From CAYQTL01 sp964420405 (GTDB lineage: Bacteria; Acidobacteriota; Thermoanaerobaculia; Thermoanaerobaculales; Sulfomarinibacteraceae), in contig CAYQTL010000015.1 of assembly GCA_964420405.1 (NCBI GenBank), forward strand, positions 15,454 to 79,453: a stretch of DNA of 64,000 nucleotides. The letters run 5' to 3'. Below, in pieces: positions 26,859-35,350 of the stretch. The notes under the pieces are model-generated. The model was not told where the DNA came from and did not search any database. It worked only from the letters and a program-made list of their open reading frames with translations. The position numbers and the translations under genes are program-made. Numbering within the stretch: the stretch's first letter is position 1; every line of letters begins with the position of its first letter.

Positions 26859-27530
26859 ATGCAGGTCATCATCGCCGGGCTCGGTGACACCGGCTGGAAG
26901 CTCGCCGAGACCCTGACGCGACGCGGCGGCGACGTCACCCTGGTCGACACCGACGCCGATCGCTGCGACCACGCGGCGGGCGAGCTCGACGCCCTCGTGC
27001 TCCACGGCGACGGCGCGGACCCGGAGATCCTCGAGAAGGCGCGGATCGACGCCGCCGCCGCGCTGGTGGCCACCACCGACTCGGACGCCATCAACACGGT
27101 CATCGCCATGCTCGCGAAGCAGGCGGGCGTCGGGCGGGTGGTGGTCAAGCTCAAGGGGCTGGCACTGCGCTCGGCGTGCGAGGAGATCGGCGTCACCCGC
27201 GTGGTGGCGCCGTCGGCGTCCGCCGCCGCCGAGATCGACGCCACGGTGCGCGGCTTCCACCGGCTCGACTTCTCGCTCGCCGCCCGCGGCGAGCTGAGCC
27301 TGGTCGACCTCGACGGTCGGGTGGTCGAGGGGTCGGTCCTGTCGGAGCTCGACCTGCCCCGCGGCGCGATCGTGGTGGCCGTGCTGCGCGACGACGAGGC
27401 CGTCTTCCCGGACCCCGCCATGGAGGTCCGCGACACCGACGTCCTGCTCACCCTGGTCTCCGGCGACGACGTACGTGAGGTGCTGCGCGAGCGGTTCCGC
27501 GAGAAGGACGGCGAGGGGAGCGAGTCGTGA
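26859..27530 (+). CDS. trkA: TrkA-type potassium channel regulatory subunit
   Basis: 223 residues behind GGGAGGAGGGG. RCK_N domain: the Rossmann motif IIAGLGDTGWKLAE, VDTDADRCD at strand 2 and TTDSDAINTVIA for nucleotide binding. A RCK_C domain fills about 135-215 (SVLSELDLPRGAIVVAVLRD, VLLTLVSGDDVREVL). It is a single-copy (KtrA-length) subunit, half the size of E. coli TrkA. It would bind NAD(H) or ATP/ADP and gate the adjacent TrkH. Confidence 0.95.
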   Translation: MQVIIAGLGDTGWKLAETLTRRGGDVTLVDTDADRCDHAAGELDALVLHGDGADPEILEKARIDAAAALVATTDSDAINTVIAMLAKQAGVGRVVVKLKGLALRSACEEIGVTRVVAPSASAAAEIDATVRGFHRLDFSLAARGELSLVDLDGRVVEGSVLSELDLPRGAIVVAVLRDDEAVFPDPAMEVRDTDVLLTLVSGDDVREVLRERFREKDGEGSES

Positions 27531-27648
27531 CGACCTCGCGGCCTCCGGCCGTTCCTCCGATGGCGGGATCCGGCCCGCCGCTCCGTAGCGGTGTTCGAGC
27601 GCGGCACCGACCCGAGTGGGGCGACGGCGCCGCTGCCGGGAGGACACC

Positions 27649-28077
27649 ATGCACGCCACCTCGTTCGACACCCTACCCGTCGCCGTCCCGGGCCTCCTCG
27701 ACGGCCTCGTGGACGCGACCACGCTGTCGACTCCGGTTCCGGCGACGATGAGCGAGCTCGCCGCCGGGCACGCCCTCCGGGCCGCGACCGCCGACGCCCG
27801 CCGCCGGGGTCGTGATCCCCGGTTCACCGTCACCTCGGTCCACTCCTCGGTCGAGGGTGTGATCGGCGGCCGGGAGCCGGTGGAGCTCGCGTGCCACATC
27901 ATGGCGGCGTCCCTCGGACGCACCGTCGTCCGGTGTGTGGCGACGCGGCGGCGCCGGCGCGTGGCCGAGGCGATCGTGATCCTCGACGGGTCGGCGGAAG
28001 GCGCCGGTACACCGCCGGTGGCGGGGCCCCGGCAGGGTCTCGGCGGCTGGCGGCTGCCCGGGAGCACCGTCGCCTGA
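27649..28077 (+). CDS. Hotdog-fold thioesterase-like protein
   Basis: 142 residues behind CGGGAGGACACC. The core GHALRAATADARRRGRDPRFTVTSVHSSVEG followed by GREPVELACHIMAASLGRTVVRCVATRRRRRVAEAIVIL has the helix-plus-strands pattern of hotdog acyl-CoA thioesterases. The second half matches the usual strand order ending in a hydrophobic VAEAIVIL. No clear catalytic Asp/Glu can be assigned. The 27531-27648 lead-in is non-coding. The fold call is tentative. Confidence 0.5.
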   Translation: MHATSFDTLPVAVPGLLDGLVDATTLSTPVPATMSELAAGHALRAATADARRRGRDPRFTVTSVHSSVEGVIGGREPVELACHIMAASLGRTVVRCVATRRRRRVAEAIVILDGSAEGAGTPPVAGPRQGLGGWRLPGSTVA

Positions 28078-28220
28078 GTCGACCACCGGCCGCGCGGAAG
28101 CTCCGCGACCCCCGCCTGCGCCCCGCCGTGCCGGCGGCCCCCCGACCGGTCGAGCCGCCGCTGTTTGCGCCCGCGGGCGCGGCAGGTCATGATGGAGCGA
28201 TACCAGGGAGGAGGAGCATC

Positions 28221-29237
28221 ATGCGACACGTGATGGTGGCGGCAGTCGTGCTGGCGGCGGTCATGACGGGCGCCGGGTGGGCGGCGACCCCCGACGAGAT
28301 CGCGGCCGAGGAGCAGGGGCTCGACCTGGCGAGCGCGCGGCACGAGCCGATCGCCGAGCCGGGCGCGCGGACGGCCGAGCTCGGGGTGGCGTTCGACGTG
28401 CTGCTGGTCCCGGACTCGACCAACGACCGGATCATGGCGTTCGACCCGGTGACGGGCGCGCTGGTGGACGCGGACTTCATCCCCGCCGATCCCACCAACC
28501 TGTCGACGCCGAAGTCGGCGATCTACAAGTCCGACGGAACCGGGTTCCTGGTCTCCGACCAGATCGAGGACGTCGTCCAGGAGTACGACCTCAACGGCAG
28601 CTACGTCGGCGTGTTCGCCCCGGCGGGCGGCGCCAACACCGCGATCCTGGACAACATCCGGTCGATCGCCTACCACCCCGACACCGGCGAGCTGCTGGTG
28701 CCGGTGGCCGGCGGCGCGAACGACGACGCGATCGCGCGCTTCGACAGCAGCGGCAACTACCTCGGCAACTTCGTCGCCAACGGTGCGGGGGGCCTCGACA
28801 GCCCGTGGCACATCGCGTTCGACGCCGGCGAGGGGTACGTGCCTGCGAGCATGAGCGACGCGGTCCACAGCTACGACCGCACCACCGGCGCCACCACCGG
28901 GACCCTGCTGCCGGTGGACAGCTTCGCGATCTCGCTGGCGTGGGCGTCGAACGGCAACCTGCTGGTCGCCAACTGGTCCGGCACCCAGGAGGGGATCCTC
29001 GAGGTCCAGCCCGACGGCACGATCGTGGATACCTACTTCCCGGCGCCGATCAGCGGACCGCGCGGCGTGTTCGAGCTGCCGAGCGGGAACCTGCTGGTGG
29101 CCGACGGCGACGGCGTCCACGAGATCACCCGCGCCGGTGCCTATGTCGACGCCAAGATCACCGGCGTCAGCTGCCACACGATCACCCTCGCCGAGGGCGT
29201 GATCCCGGTCGAGCTGCAGAGCTTCACGGTCCGGTAG
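28221..29237 (+). CDS. Secreted beta-propeller protein with IPVEL-type C-terminus
   Basis: 338 residues behind AGGGAGGAGGAGC. The signal peptide is VMVAAVVLAAVMTGAGWAA. Repeats such as NDRIMAFDPVTGALVDADF, VQEYDLNGSYVGVF, IARFDSSGNYLGNF and ILEVQPDGTIVDTYF are NHL/SMP-30-like propeller blades, about six in all. The C-terminus IPVELQSFTVR matches that of the lamin-tail protein at 23337. It is probably exported. A 14-bp palindrome (GCGCCCGCGGGCGC, 28167-28180) lies upstream and could be an operator. Confidence 0.8.
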   Translation: MRHVMVAAVVLAAVMTGAGWAATPDEIAAEEQGLDLASARHEPIAEPGARTAELGVAFDVLLVPDSTNDRIMAFDPVTGALVDADFIPADPTNLSTPKSAIYKSDGTGFLVSDQIEDVVQEYDLNGSYVGVFAPAGGANTAILDNIRSIAYHPDTGELLVPVAGGANDDAIARFDSSGNYLGNFVANGAGGLDSPWHIAFDAGEGYVPASMSDAVHSYDRTTGATTGTLLPVDSFAISLAWASNGNLLVANWSGTQEGILEVQPDGTIVDTYFPAPISGPRGVFELPSGNLLVADGDGVHEITRAGAYVDAKITGVSCHTITLAEGVIPVELQSFTVR

Positions 29238-29285
29238 GGCGGCGGTTCACCCGCCTCCCGGTGGAGGGCGGTCAGCCCGCGAACG

Positions 29286-29304
29286 GCCGGGGTCGAACCC
29301 CGGC
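29286..29304. terminator. Hairpin between convergent genes
   Basis: GCCGGGGT-CGA-ACCCCGGC: a perfect 8-bp stem with a 3-nt loop, between the convergent propeller (ends 29237) and BNR (ends 29306) genes. It resembles a tRNA T-arm but no tRNA surrounds it. Confidence 0.6.
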
Positions 29305-29305
29305 G

Positions 29306-32300
29306 CTACCGGGGACGGTCCCATTCCGGAAACCGCCCCGGGGTCCAGGGGGCGCCGGCCCGCTCGAGGCGCCGCTCGAGGGACGCGAGGCGCTCCTCCA
29401 CCAGCTCGCGCAGGGCGGCCAGGTTGTCGGCGAACGCCTCCGCCGCCCAGCGGTACCCCTGGCGCTCGGTGGCGGTGGGCGCGGCGGTGGTCAACCACTG
29501 GTTCGAGCTGATGCGGCCGACCCTCTGCGAGATCGAAGGCGACGAAGGCTCGTTCCGTCGCCGCCGGGTCGCATCGCCCTCCAGCTCGAGCAGCAGGTCC
29601 TGGAGCCCGGACTCGATGGACGCCAGCTCCGCCAGCTCCCCGATGTCCGCCGCGGGCGTGTCGAGGATCGTCTGCCGCAGCAGGTCGATCCGCTCGGACA
29701 CCGCCTCCGCCACCTCGAGTGCGCCGTCCACCGCCCGCTGCAGGCGGGCCACCTCGAGCCGGAACGCCATCGTCGCCTCGGGGTCGTCGTCGGGCAGCGT
29801 CGCGCCGCCGAGGTCGATCACCGCGAGCTCCCGCGGTCCCGCCAGGGCGGTGACCTCGCCGTCGACCTCCTGCTCGAGGGTGACCGAGTAGCCGCCGGGC
29901 AGCACCAGCGGACCGACGTCCGGCATCCCCCACGGCGGCGGCTCGGGGTGCTCGAGCCGGGTCGGCGCCACCGGCGGCAGCCGCAGGTCCCAGGCGACCC
30001 GGTGCAGGCCCGCTTCGCGAGGGCCGGTGACCCGCCGCACCACGCCGCCGTCGGCGTCGCGCACCGTCAGCAGGATGCGGGGCTCGCGCTCCTCGTCCTC
30101 CTCGCGCAGCTCCTCGATGTCCGGGTAGGGCGGTGTGGCGGCGCTCTCCCCGGCTGCCTTCTCGGCCTCGATCCGGCGCTCCTGGCGGGTCTCGAGCCCG
30201 TCCCGCAGGACGTAGGTGAACACCGCGCCGAACGGCGGGTTGGGCGCGACGAAGTAGCTGTCGCCCTGCATCGCCTTGGACCGCGTGGGCAGGCCGAGGC
30301 GGCTGGTCTCGACGTACCGCAGCGCGTCCTCCACGGGCATCAGCAGGGCCGCGTTCTCCGCCACCGCCCGCTCGCTGAGCTCGCGCAGCGGCGTGTAGTC
30401 GTCGAGCACCCAGAACCCGCGGCCGAAGGTCGCCAGCACGAGGTCGTTCTCGCGCCGCTGTATGGCCAGGTCACGGACTGCGATCGTCGGCAGGCCGCCC
30501 TCCATCGGCAGCCAGCGCGCGCCGCCGTCGAGCGTCACCCACAGGCCGAGCTCCGAGCCGAGAAACAGCAGCTCCGGAACCTCGTGGTCCTCGGCGAGCG
30601 CCCACACGATCTCGCGGTCGGGCAGGTCGCCGCGGATCGAGGTCCAGCTGCGGCCGCGGTCGGTGCTCTTGAGCACGTACGGCGTGAAGTCGCCCATCTT
30701 GTGGTTGGAGAACGCGGCGTAGACCGTGTCCCCGTCGTGCAGCGACGCCTCGATCCGGCTGACGTAGCTGCGCTCCGGCACGCCCGGGAACCTCTCCTCG
30801 CGCCGCCAGCTCTCGCCGCCGTCGGGGGACACCCAGATCAGCCCGTCGTCGGTGCCGACGTACAGCAGCCCCTCCACCACCGGCGACTCGGCGAGAGCCA
30901 CCGCGTTGCCGTAGAACGACGTCGAGCCGCTCTTGTGGACCGCGTCGGGCCCCCAGACCCGGCCCATCACCTCCAGCTCGTCGCGGTCGATCCCCCGGGA
31001 CAGGTCGCCGCTGACGGCGCGCCACGAGGTGCCGCGGTCGTCGGAGCGGTACAGCCGCTGGGCCGCGAAGTACAGCCGGGTGTGGGCGTGGGGGCTGATG
31101 ATCAGGGGCGCGTCCCAGTTCCACCGGTGGGGCTCGTCCCCGGGCGCCTCCTGGGGCTGGATGTCGACCATCTCGCCGGTGGCCCGGTCGTACCGCACGA
31201 GCCCGCCGTACTGGTACTGGCTGTAGACGACGTCGGGGTCCTCCGGGTCGACGCGGGTCTGGAAGCCGTCGCCGAACACGGTGACGAACCAGTCCTCGTT
31301 GGTGATCCCGCCCGGATTGCGGGTGCGGCTCGGCCCGCCCCAGGTGGCGTTGTCCTGGGTGCCGCCGTAGACGAAGTAGAACGGCGCGGAGGTGTCGACC
31401 GCGACCCGGTAGAACTGGGTCACGGGCAGGTTCGGCAGGAAGCGCCAGGTGGCGCCACGGTCCCGGCTCACGTACAGGCCGCCGTCCGAGCCCGCGATCA
31501 GGTGGCGGGGGTCGTCGGGGTCGATCCACAGGGCGTGGTTGTCGACGTGCTTGAACTGCTCGCCCACCTTCTCCCAGGTCGCGCCGCCGTCGGTGGTGAC
31601 CTGCAGCCAGACGTCCATCGAGTACACCCGGTCGACGTCGGCCGGGTCGCAGAACAGCTCGTTGTAGTAGTCGCCGCCGGCCGCGTAGTCGGAGCGCTTC
31701 GTCCAGCTCCGTCCGCGGTCGGTCGACCGGAAGACCCCGCCGGCGTCGCGCTGGGCGTCGACGATGGCGTACAGCACGTCGGGGTCGGCCGGCGACTGGC
31801 ACAGGCCGATCCGGCCCATGTCCACCGTCGGCAGGCCCTGCTCGATCTCGGTCCAGCTCTCGCCGCCGTCGGTGGAGCGGTACAGGCCGCTCTCGGGGCC
31901 GCCGTTGATCAGCGTCCAGACGTGGCGCCGGCGTTGGTAGGCGGTGGCGTACATGACGTCCGGGTCCTCGAGGTCGAGCCGGACCTCGGCGAAGCCGGTG
32001 TCGTCGGAGACGTGCAGCGTGCGCTCCCAGGTCTCGCCGCCGTCGGTGGAGCGGTACAGGCCGCGGTCGCCGCCCGGGCGCCACAGCGGCCCCATCGACG
32101 CCACCCACACCACGTCCGAGTCCCGCGGGTCGACGGCGATCATGCCGATGTGCTCGGACTCGGGCAGGCCGACGTTTTCGAAGGTCGTGCCGCCGTCCAC
32201 CGATCTGTAGACGCCGTCGCCGAACGACACCGAGCGCTGCGAGTTGTTCTCCCCGGAGCCGACCCATACCACGTTGGGGTCGTTCGGGTCGAGGGTCACG

Positions 32301-32599
32301 CAGCCGACCGAGTACGAGCCGGCGTCGTCGAGCACGGGCTCGAAGGTGGTGCCGGCGTTGGTGGTGCGCCACACGCCTCCCGACGCGACCGCCACGAACC
32401 AGCGGGCGGGATCGGTCGGGTCCACCGCGATGTCCCCGATCCGTCCCGACGCGAGCCCGGGTCCGAGCTCCCGCAGCTCGAGCCCGGCGAGCAGCTCGGC
32501 GTCGAGGAGCGGCACGTCGGCGTCGTCGGACGCGACCCCGGGCGCGGCGGCGAGAAGGGTGAGCAGGATCGTGGCGGCGACGGCGGACGTCGAGCGCAT
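29306..32599 (-). CDS. Exported BNR/VPS10-type beta-propeller protein
   Basis: 1097 residues. Signal peptide AATILLTLLAAAPGVAS. At least ten BNR/Asp-box repeats are visible (VWRTTNAGTTF, VYRSVDGGTTF, LYRSTDGGETW, LYVSRDRGATW, VLKSTDRGRSW and others), together with WVASMGPLW and YGGTQDN motifs. This places it in the VPS10/sortilin-like propeller group, which is often expanded in Acidobacteriota. The C-terminal 300 residues are not propeller: a beta-sandwich-like domain and then a Glu/Arg-rich coiled region (LEVARLQRAVDGALEVAEAV). The catalytic role is unknown; it is probably extracellular or periplasmic. Confidence 0.9.
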   Translation of the reverse strand: MRSTSAVAATILLTLLAAAPGVASDDADVPLLDAELLAGLELRELGPGLASGRIGDIAVDPTDPARWFVAVASGGVWRTTNAGTTFEPVLDDAGSYSVGCVTLDPNDPNVVWVGSGENNSQRSVSFGDGVYRSVDGGTTFENVGLPESEHIGMIAVDPRDSDVVWVASMGPLWRPGGDRGLYRSTDGGETWERTLHVSDDTGFAEVRLDLEDPDVMYATAYQRRRHVWTLINGGPESGLYRSTDGGESWTEIEQGLPTVDMGRIGLCQSPADPDVLYAIVDAQRDAGGVFRSTDRGRSWTKRSDYAAGGDYYNELFCDPADVDRVYSMDVWLQVTTDGGATWEKVGEQFKHVDNHALWIDPDDPRHLIAGSDGGLYVSRDRGATWRFLPNLPVTQFYRVAVDTSAPFYFVYGGTQDNATWGGPSRTRNPGGITNEDWFVTVFGDGFQTRVDPEDPDVVYSQYQYGGLVRYDRATGEMVDIQPQEAPGDEPHRWNWDAPLIISPHAHTRLYFAAQRLYRSDDRGTSWRAVSGDLSRGIDRDELEVMGRVWGPDAVHKSGSTSFYGNAVALAESPVVEGLLYVGTDDGLIWVSPDGGESWRREERFPGVPERSYVSRIEASLHDGDTVYAAFSNHKMGDFTPYVLKSTDRGRSWTSIRGDLPDREIVWALAEDHEVPELLFLGSELGLWVTLDGGARWLPMEGGLPTIAVRDLAIQRRENDLVLATFGRGFWVLDDYTPLRELSERAVAENAALLMPVEDALRYVETSRLGLPTRSKAMQGDSYFVAPNPPFGAVFTYVLRDGLETRQERRIEAEKAAGESAATPPYPDIEELREEDEEREPRILLTVRDADGGVVRRVTGPREAGLHRVAWDLRLPPVAPTRLEHPEPPPWGMPDVGPLVLPGGYSVTLEQEVDGEVTALAGPRELAVIDLGGATLPDDDPEATMAFRLEVARLQRAVDGALEVAEAVSERIDLLRQTILDTPAADIGELAELASIESGLQDLLLELEGDATRRRRNEPSSPSISQRVGRISSNQWLTTAAPTATERQGYRWAAEAFADNLAALRELVEERLASLERRLERAGAPWTPGRFPEWDRPR

Positions 32600-32639
32600 G
32601 ACGGCACCTCCGGTCCGGAATCGTACCGGAGTTCGCTCA

Positions 32640-32985
32640 GGTGGTGCGGCGCTCGACCGGCGTCCGCGTCCGTCGCGCGCACGGGGGCGGATGCGGGAGG
32701 CCGACTGCGGTCGCCGGCGGGCTGCTGCCGGCCCTGACGCTGCCGCTGTCACCTGACCCTGGGCCTGCCCCGGTCCGTGCCCCTGTCCCTGCCGTCGCAT
32801 CGGACACGGACGCGGACGCGGGAGGGGGGCGAGCGCCTCGGTTCCGATCCCGATCCCGATCCCCATCCCGACGGGTGCGGTGGTCCGACCGCGAGGACCG
32901 ACCGGCTGCCGCCGTCGCTGCCCCTTTCCGCTGCATCGGGTACGGACGCGGACACGGACGCGGACGCGGCACGCCAGCCGGGAAC
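32640..32985. repeat. Large intergenic repeat block, two core copies
   Basis: Nearly all of the 427-nt gap 32600-33026 is made of the shared elements. CCCTGCCGTCGCATCGG followed by ACACGGACGCGGACGCGG ends near 32820. GGTTCCGATCCCGATCCCG lies at 32838. A second core, CTTTCCGCTGCATCGGGTA then CGGACGCGGACACGGACGCG, covers about 32926-32972. No gene is supported. This is the richest copy of the family in the window. Confidence 0.75.
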
Positions 32986-33026
32986 GGCGGAGGCTCCGCC
33001 GGCGTTGCGGGCATCGGGAGGCGGTC

Positions 33027-33383
33027 GTGAGCTACATGTTCTACAAGGTGCTCCACGTGGTCGCGGTGCTGTTCCTGTTCACGGCGCTCGGCGGCCTGGC
33101 GGTGGGCTCCGCAGCCCGCAGCGACCGGTTGCGGAAGGCGGCGATGGCGGTCCACGGCGTGTCGCTGGCGGTCCTGCTGGTGGCCGGCTTCGGGCTGCTG
33201 GCGAGGCTCGGGTTCATGTCCCAGATCCCGCTGTGGGCGTGGCTGAAGATCGTCATCTGGCTGCTGCTGGCGCTGGCGGTGGTGGCGCTCAGGCGGCGCC
33301 CGCAGTGGGCCGCAGGCCTGTGGGTGGCGATGCCGGTGCTCGGCGGCCTCGCCGCGTGGCTGGCGATCGCCAAGCCGTTCTGA
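33027..33383 (+). CDS. Four-helix membrane protein of unknown function
   Basis: 118 residues from GTG behind GGGAGGCG. Four hydrophobic helices, with VLHVVAVLFLF opening helix 1, AVHGVSLAVLLVAGFGL in helix 2, WAWLKIVIWLLLALAVVAL in helix 3 and a final helix ending IAKPF. Short basic loops place it in the inner membrane. It is similar in style to the 9929 gene product. No partner is obvious. Confidence 0.65.
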   Translation: MSYMFYKVLHVVAVLFLFTALGGLAVGSAARSDRLRKAAMAVHGVSLAVLLVAGFGLLARLGFMSQIPLWAWLKIVIWLLLALAVVALRRRPQWAAGLWVAMPVLGGLAAWLAIAKPF

Positions 33384-33469
33384 GGGCGGGCGCGCGAGCG
33401 TCCGTCACCTGTCGGCGCGGCGAGCCGACCACGCCCGGTTGTCCCCGCTGCCACCTCCGCGGCGGCGGG

Positions 33470-34774
33470 TCACTCGGCGCCCGCGACCGGGGACGGGTCG
33501 CACCGGAATGGAGGCTTGTCGGCGGTGACGATCCGCGAGGCGATCGCGCGCAGCGGCGCCGGCTCGAACATGGCCGGCAGCGGCAGCGCCAACCCGTGCC
33601 GGGCGCGCAGGACCCCGATCACCTGCAGTGCGGCGACGGAGTCCCCACCGATCTGGAGGAAGAGGTCGTCGGCCGTCGCGGGAGCGCCGTCGAGCACCTG
33701 CGTGACCGCCCGCAGGAGGGCGTCCACCAGCTCGTCCGACGCGGCCTCCGGTGCGACGGTGTCCGGCGTCGTCGGGCCGAGGGACGCCGGCGCGCCTGCG
33801 GCCTCGTCGTCGCGGATCAGAGGCGCCAGGTCGCTCCACCGGATCGGCTGTCCCATCGCCACGGCCACCGAGCGCTCCCCGCAGTACGGCTCGCGGCCGT
33901 GGGCGACCTGGAGGTTGTCCACCAGCAGCAGGTCCCCCGGCCGCCAGTCGAACGCCACCGTCTCGGCCCGGTAGGCCTCCCGGAGCAGGTCGACGACGTC
34001 GTCGGCGATCGGCGTGCCGTCGCCGTAGGTGGTGGTGTGGGGCAGCGACTCCGGGCCCATCTCCCGCTCGATGGTTCGCCGCAGCTCCGCCGGCAGCGAG
34101 CTGGCGTGCAGCGCGACGGCGTGGTTCAGCCACGCCGGCAGGCCGGACCGTGGATGGCGCGCCACCGCGGGTCGCACCTGGACCGTCCGCAGCCGGTCGC
34201 CGCCGCACCACTCCCAGCCGATGCCCCGCTCGCGGCAGTGCCGCTCGAGGGCGTCCCTCTCCGTCACCCCGAACGCCTTCTGCCACGTCATCCCGGGGCC
34301 GAAGCCGAACGCCCGCAGGTACCGCACCCCAAGGCGCTCGAACGGCTCCCGGACCGCCGGGTCGATCCTCCGGTACACGCGGACGACGTCGGTCAGCGGC
34401 GTGCAACCTCCCTCGTCGGCGGGCCGCGCGCACCAGAACAGCAACCGCGCCGGCACCTCCGCGGCGAACGAGGCCTCGTTGTGGGCCGGGATCGTGAGGT
34501 GCGCCGGCGCGTCGGTGGAGGTCAGCACCCGCCCGGCCAGCACCGAGCGGGGGGTCGCCCGGTCGTCGTAGTCGGCCAGCGCGCCGAGCAGCACCATCGC
34601 GATCCGCTCGAGCTCGTCCGGACCCCCGATGCGCAGGCCGCGGACCAGCACCGCGCCGTGCTCCTCGAGAAGCGCGTCGAGCCGGCGTCGCTCGGTGGCC
34701 GCGAACACCAGCGGGTCGGCGTCGTGGGGGCCGGCGGTCACCGTTGCGGGCGGGGGGCTGGCGGCGCTCTCCAT
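33470..34774 (-). CDS. Fe(II)/2-oxoglutarate dioxygenase fused to a carrier protein
   Basis: 434 residues from ATG behind GAGGAGG; the frame to 34963 is non-coding lead. Residues 1-330 match the TauD/SyrP-type dioxygenases: a metal motif HNEASF (H-x-E as in SyrP-like hydroxylases) and the distal His in DNLQVAHGREPYCG, with the 2-oxoglutarate Arg in the following ERSVAVAMGQ. Residues ~350-425 are a phosphopantetheine carrier domain with GGDSVAALQV, the Ser being the attachment site. It would hydroxylate an acyl or aminoacyl group held on its own carrier. No NRPS or PKS genes are adjacent. A divergent regulator gene faces it. Confidence 0.85.
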   Translation of the reverse strand: MESAASPPPATVTAGPHDADPLVFAATERRRLDALLEEHGAVLVRGLRIGGPDELERIAMVLLGALADYDDRATPRSVLAGRVLTSTDAPAHLTIPAHNEASFAAEVPARLLFWCARPADEGGCTPLTDVVRVYRRIDPAVREPFERLGVRYLRAFGFGPGMTWQKAFGVTERDALERHCRERGIGWEWCGGDRLRTVQVRPAVARHPRSGLPAWLNHAVALHASSLPAELRRTIEREMGPESLPHTTTYGDGTPIADDVVDLLREAYRAETVAFDWRPGDLLLVDNLQVAHGREPYCGERSVAVAMGQPIRWSDLAPLIRDDEAAGAPASLGPTTPDTVAPEAASDELVDALLRAVTQVLDGAPATADDLFLQIGGDSVAALQVIGVLRARHGLALPLPAMFEPAPLRAIASRIVTADKPPFRCDPSPVAGAE

Positions 34775-34865
34775 GGGGCCTCCTCGAGGCGGACGACGGT
34801 CGCGTCCGGCCAACCGTGGAGGGGGCGCGGAGATTTCGACTTCGATCGGCGAAGCGGTGGCAGCC

Positions 34866-34894
34866 TTGACACCGTCGGACCCTGCGTCTAACTT
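34866..34894 (+). promoter_or_regulatory. Candidate promoter of the winged-helix regulator
   Basis: TTGACA (34866-34871), 17 nt, TAACTT (34889-34894). An AACTT/AAGTT inverted pair (34890-34894 and 34904-34908) overlaps the -10 box. Confidence 0.5.
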
Positions 34895-34943
34895 TGAGTG
34901 GTGAAGTTGCACTGACGGGGAACTCGTCGTCTGACGCGGAAAA

Positions 34944-34960
34944 ACTTCATTGAATGAAGT
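34944..34960. promoter_or_regulatory. Perfect 17-bp operator-like palindrome over the start codon
   Basis: ACTTCATT-G-AATGAAGT is a perfect palindrome that contains the ATG of the regulator gene (34954). The AACTT-N9-AAGTT pair at 34890-34908 uses the same half-site. Together they suggest autorepression and control of the divergent dioxygenase gene. Confidence 0.6.
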
Positions 34961-35319
34961 CATGCGACCTCGATCCGGTGCTCGTCGCGCCCTCCCGGCT
35001 GGCGATCCTGCTCACGCTGGCGGGAGGCGGCGACTGGAGCTTCACGTCGCTGCGCGACGGGACCGGGATCGCGGACGGCAACCTGCATGTCCAGACGCGG
35101 CGACTGGAGGACGCCGGCTACCTCCGCCGGGAGACGGCCACCGACGGCGGCAGACGGGTGACCCTGTTCCGCCTGACGGCCGCGGGGCGCGCCGCCCTCC
35201 AGCGGCATGCGCGCCAGGTGGCGGAGTCTCTCGACGGAGCGGGCGGTGCGCGCCCGCCGCGGAGCCGGCGGCGCCGGGGAGAGCTCGACCCGCGGTCGGA
35301 CGCGTCGAGGGTGTGGTGA
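34954..35319 (+). CDS. Winged-helix transcriptional regulator
   Basis: 121 residues. APSRLAILLTLAGGGDWSFTSLRDGTGIADGNLHVQTRRLEDAGYLRRE is a winged helix-turn-helix of the PadR/MarR-like 'HTH_34' type, and GRRVTLFRLTAAGRAALQRH is the wing and following helix. The C-terminal 30 residues are Arg-rich and disordered-looking. It lies divergent from the dioxygenase-carrier gene, with a palindrome over its own start codon, so it probably represses itself and that gene. The BMC operon begins 31 nt downstream, so it could also influence the shell genes. Confidence 0.85.
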   Translation: MKSCDLDPVLVAPSRLAILLTLAGGGDWSFTSLRDGTGIADGNLHVQTRRLEDAGYLRRETATDGGRRVTLFRLTAAGRAALQRHARQVAESLDGAGGARPPRSRRRRGELDPRSDASRVW

Positions 35320-35350
35320 CGGGGGGACGGGGGATGGAGCGGACGGGGCG

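Noticed and set aside
27527..27751. Small open frame starting with GTG at the trkA stop
   Set aside because: Pro/Arg-rich shadow overlapping the thioesterase-like gene in another frame.
29250..29320. tRNA-like T-arm (GGGTCGAACCC)
   Set aside because: No acceptor, D or anticodon stem of a tRNA can be formed around it; it is a terminator hairpin between convergent genes.
34775..34963. N-terminal extension of the dioxygenase-carrier protein
   Set aside because: It would run through the divergent promoter and the operator; the ATG at 34774 has a strong GAGGAGG.
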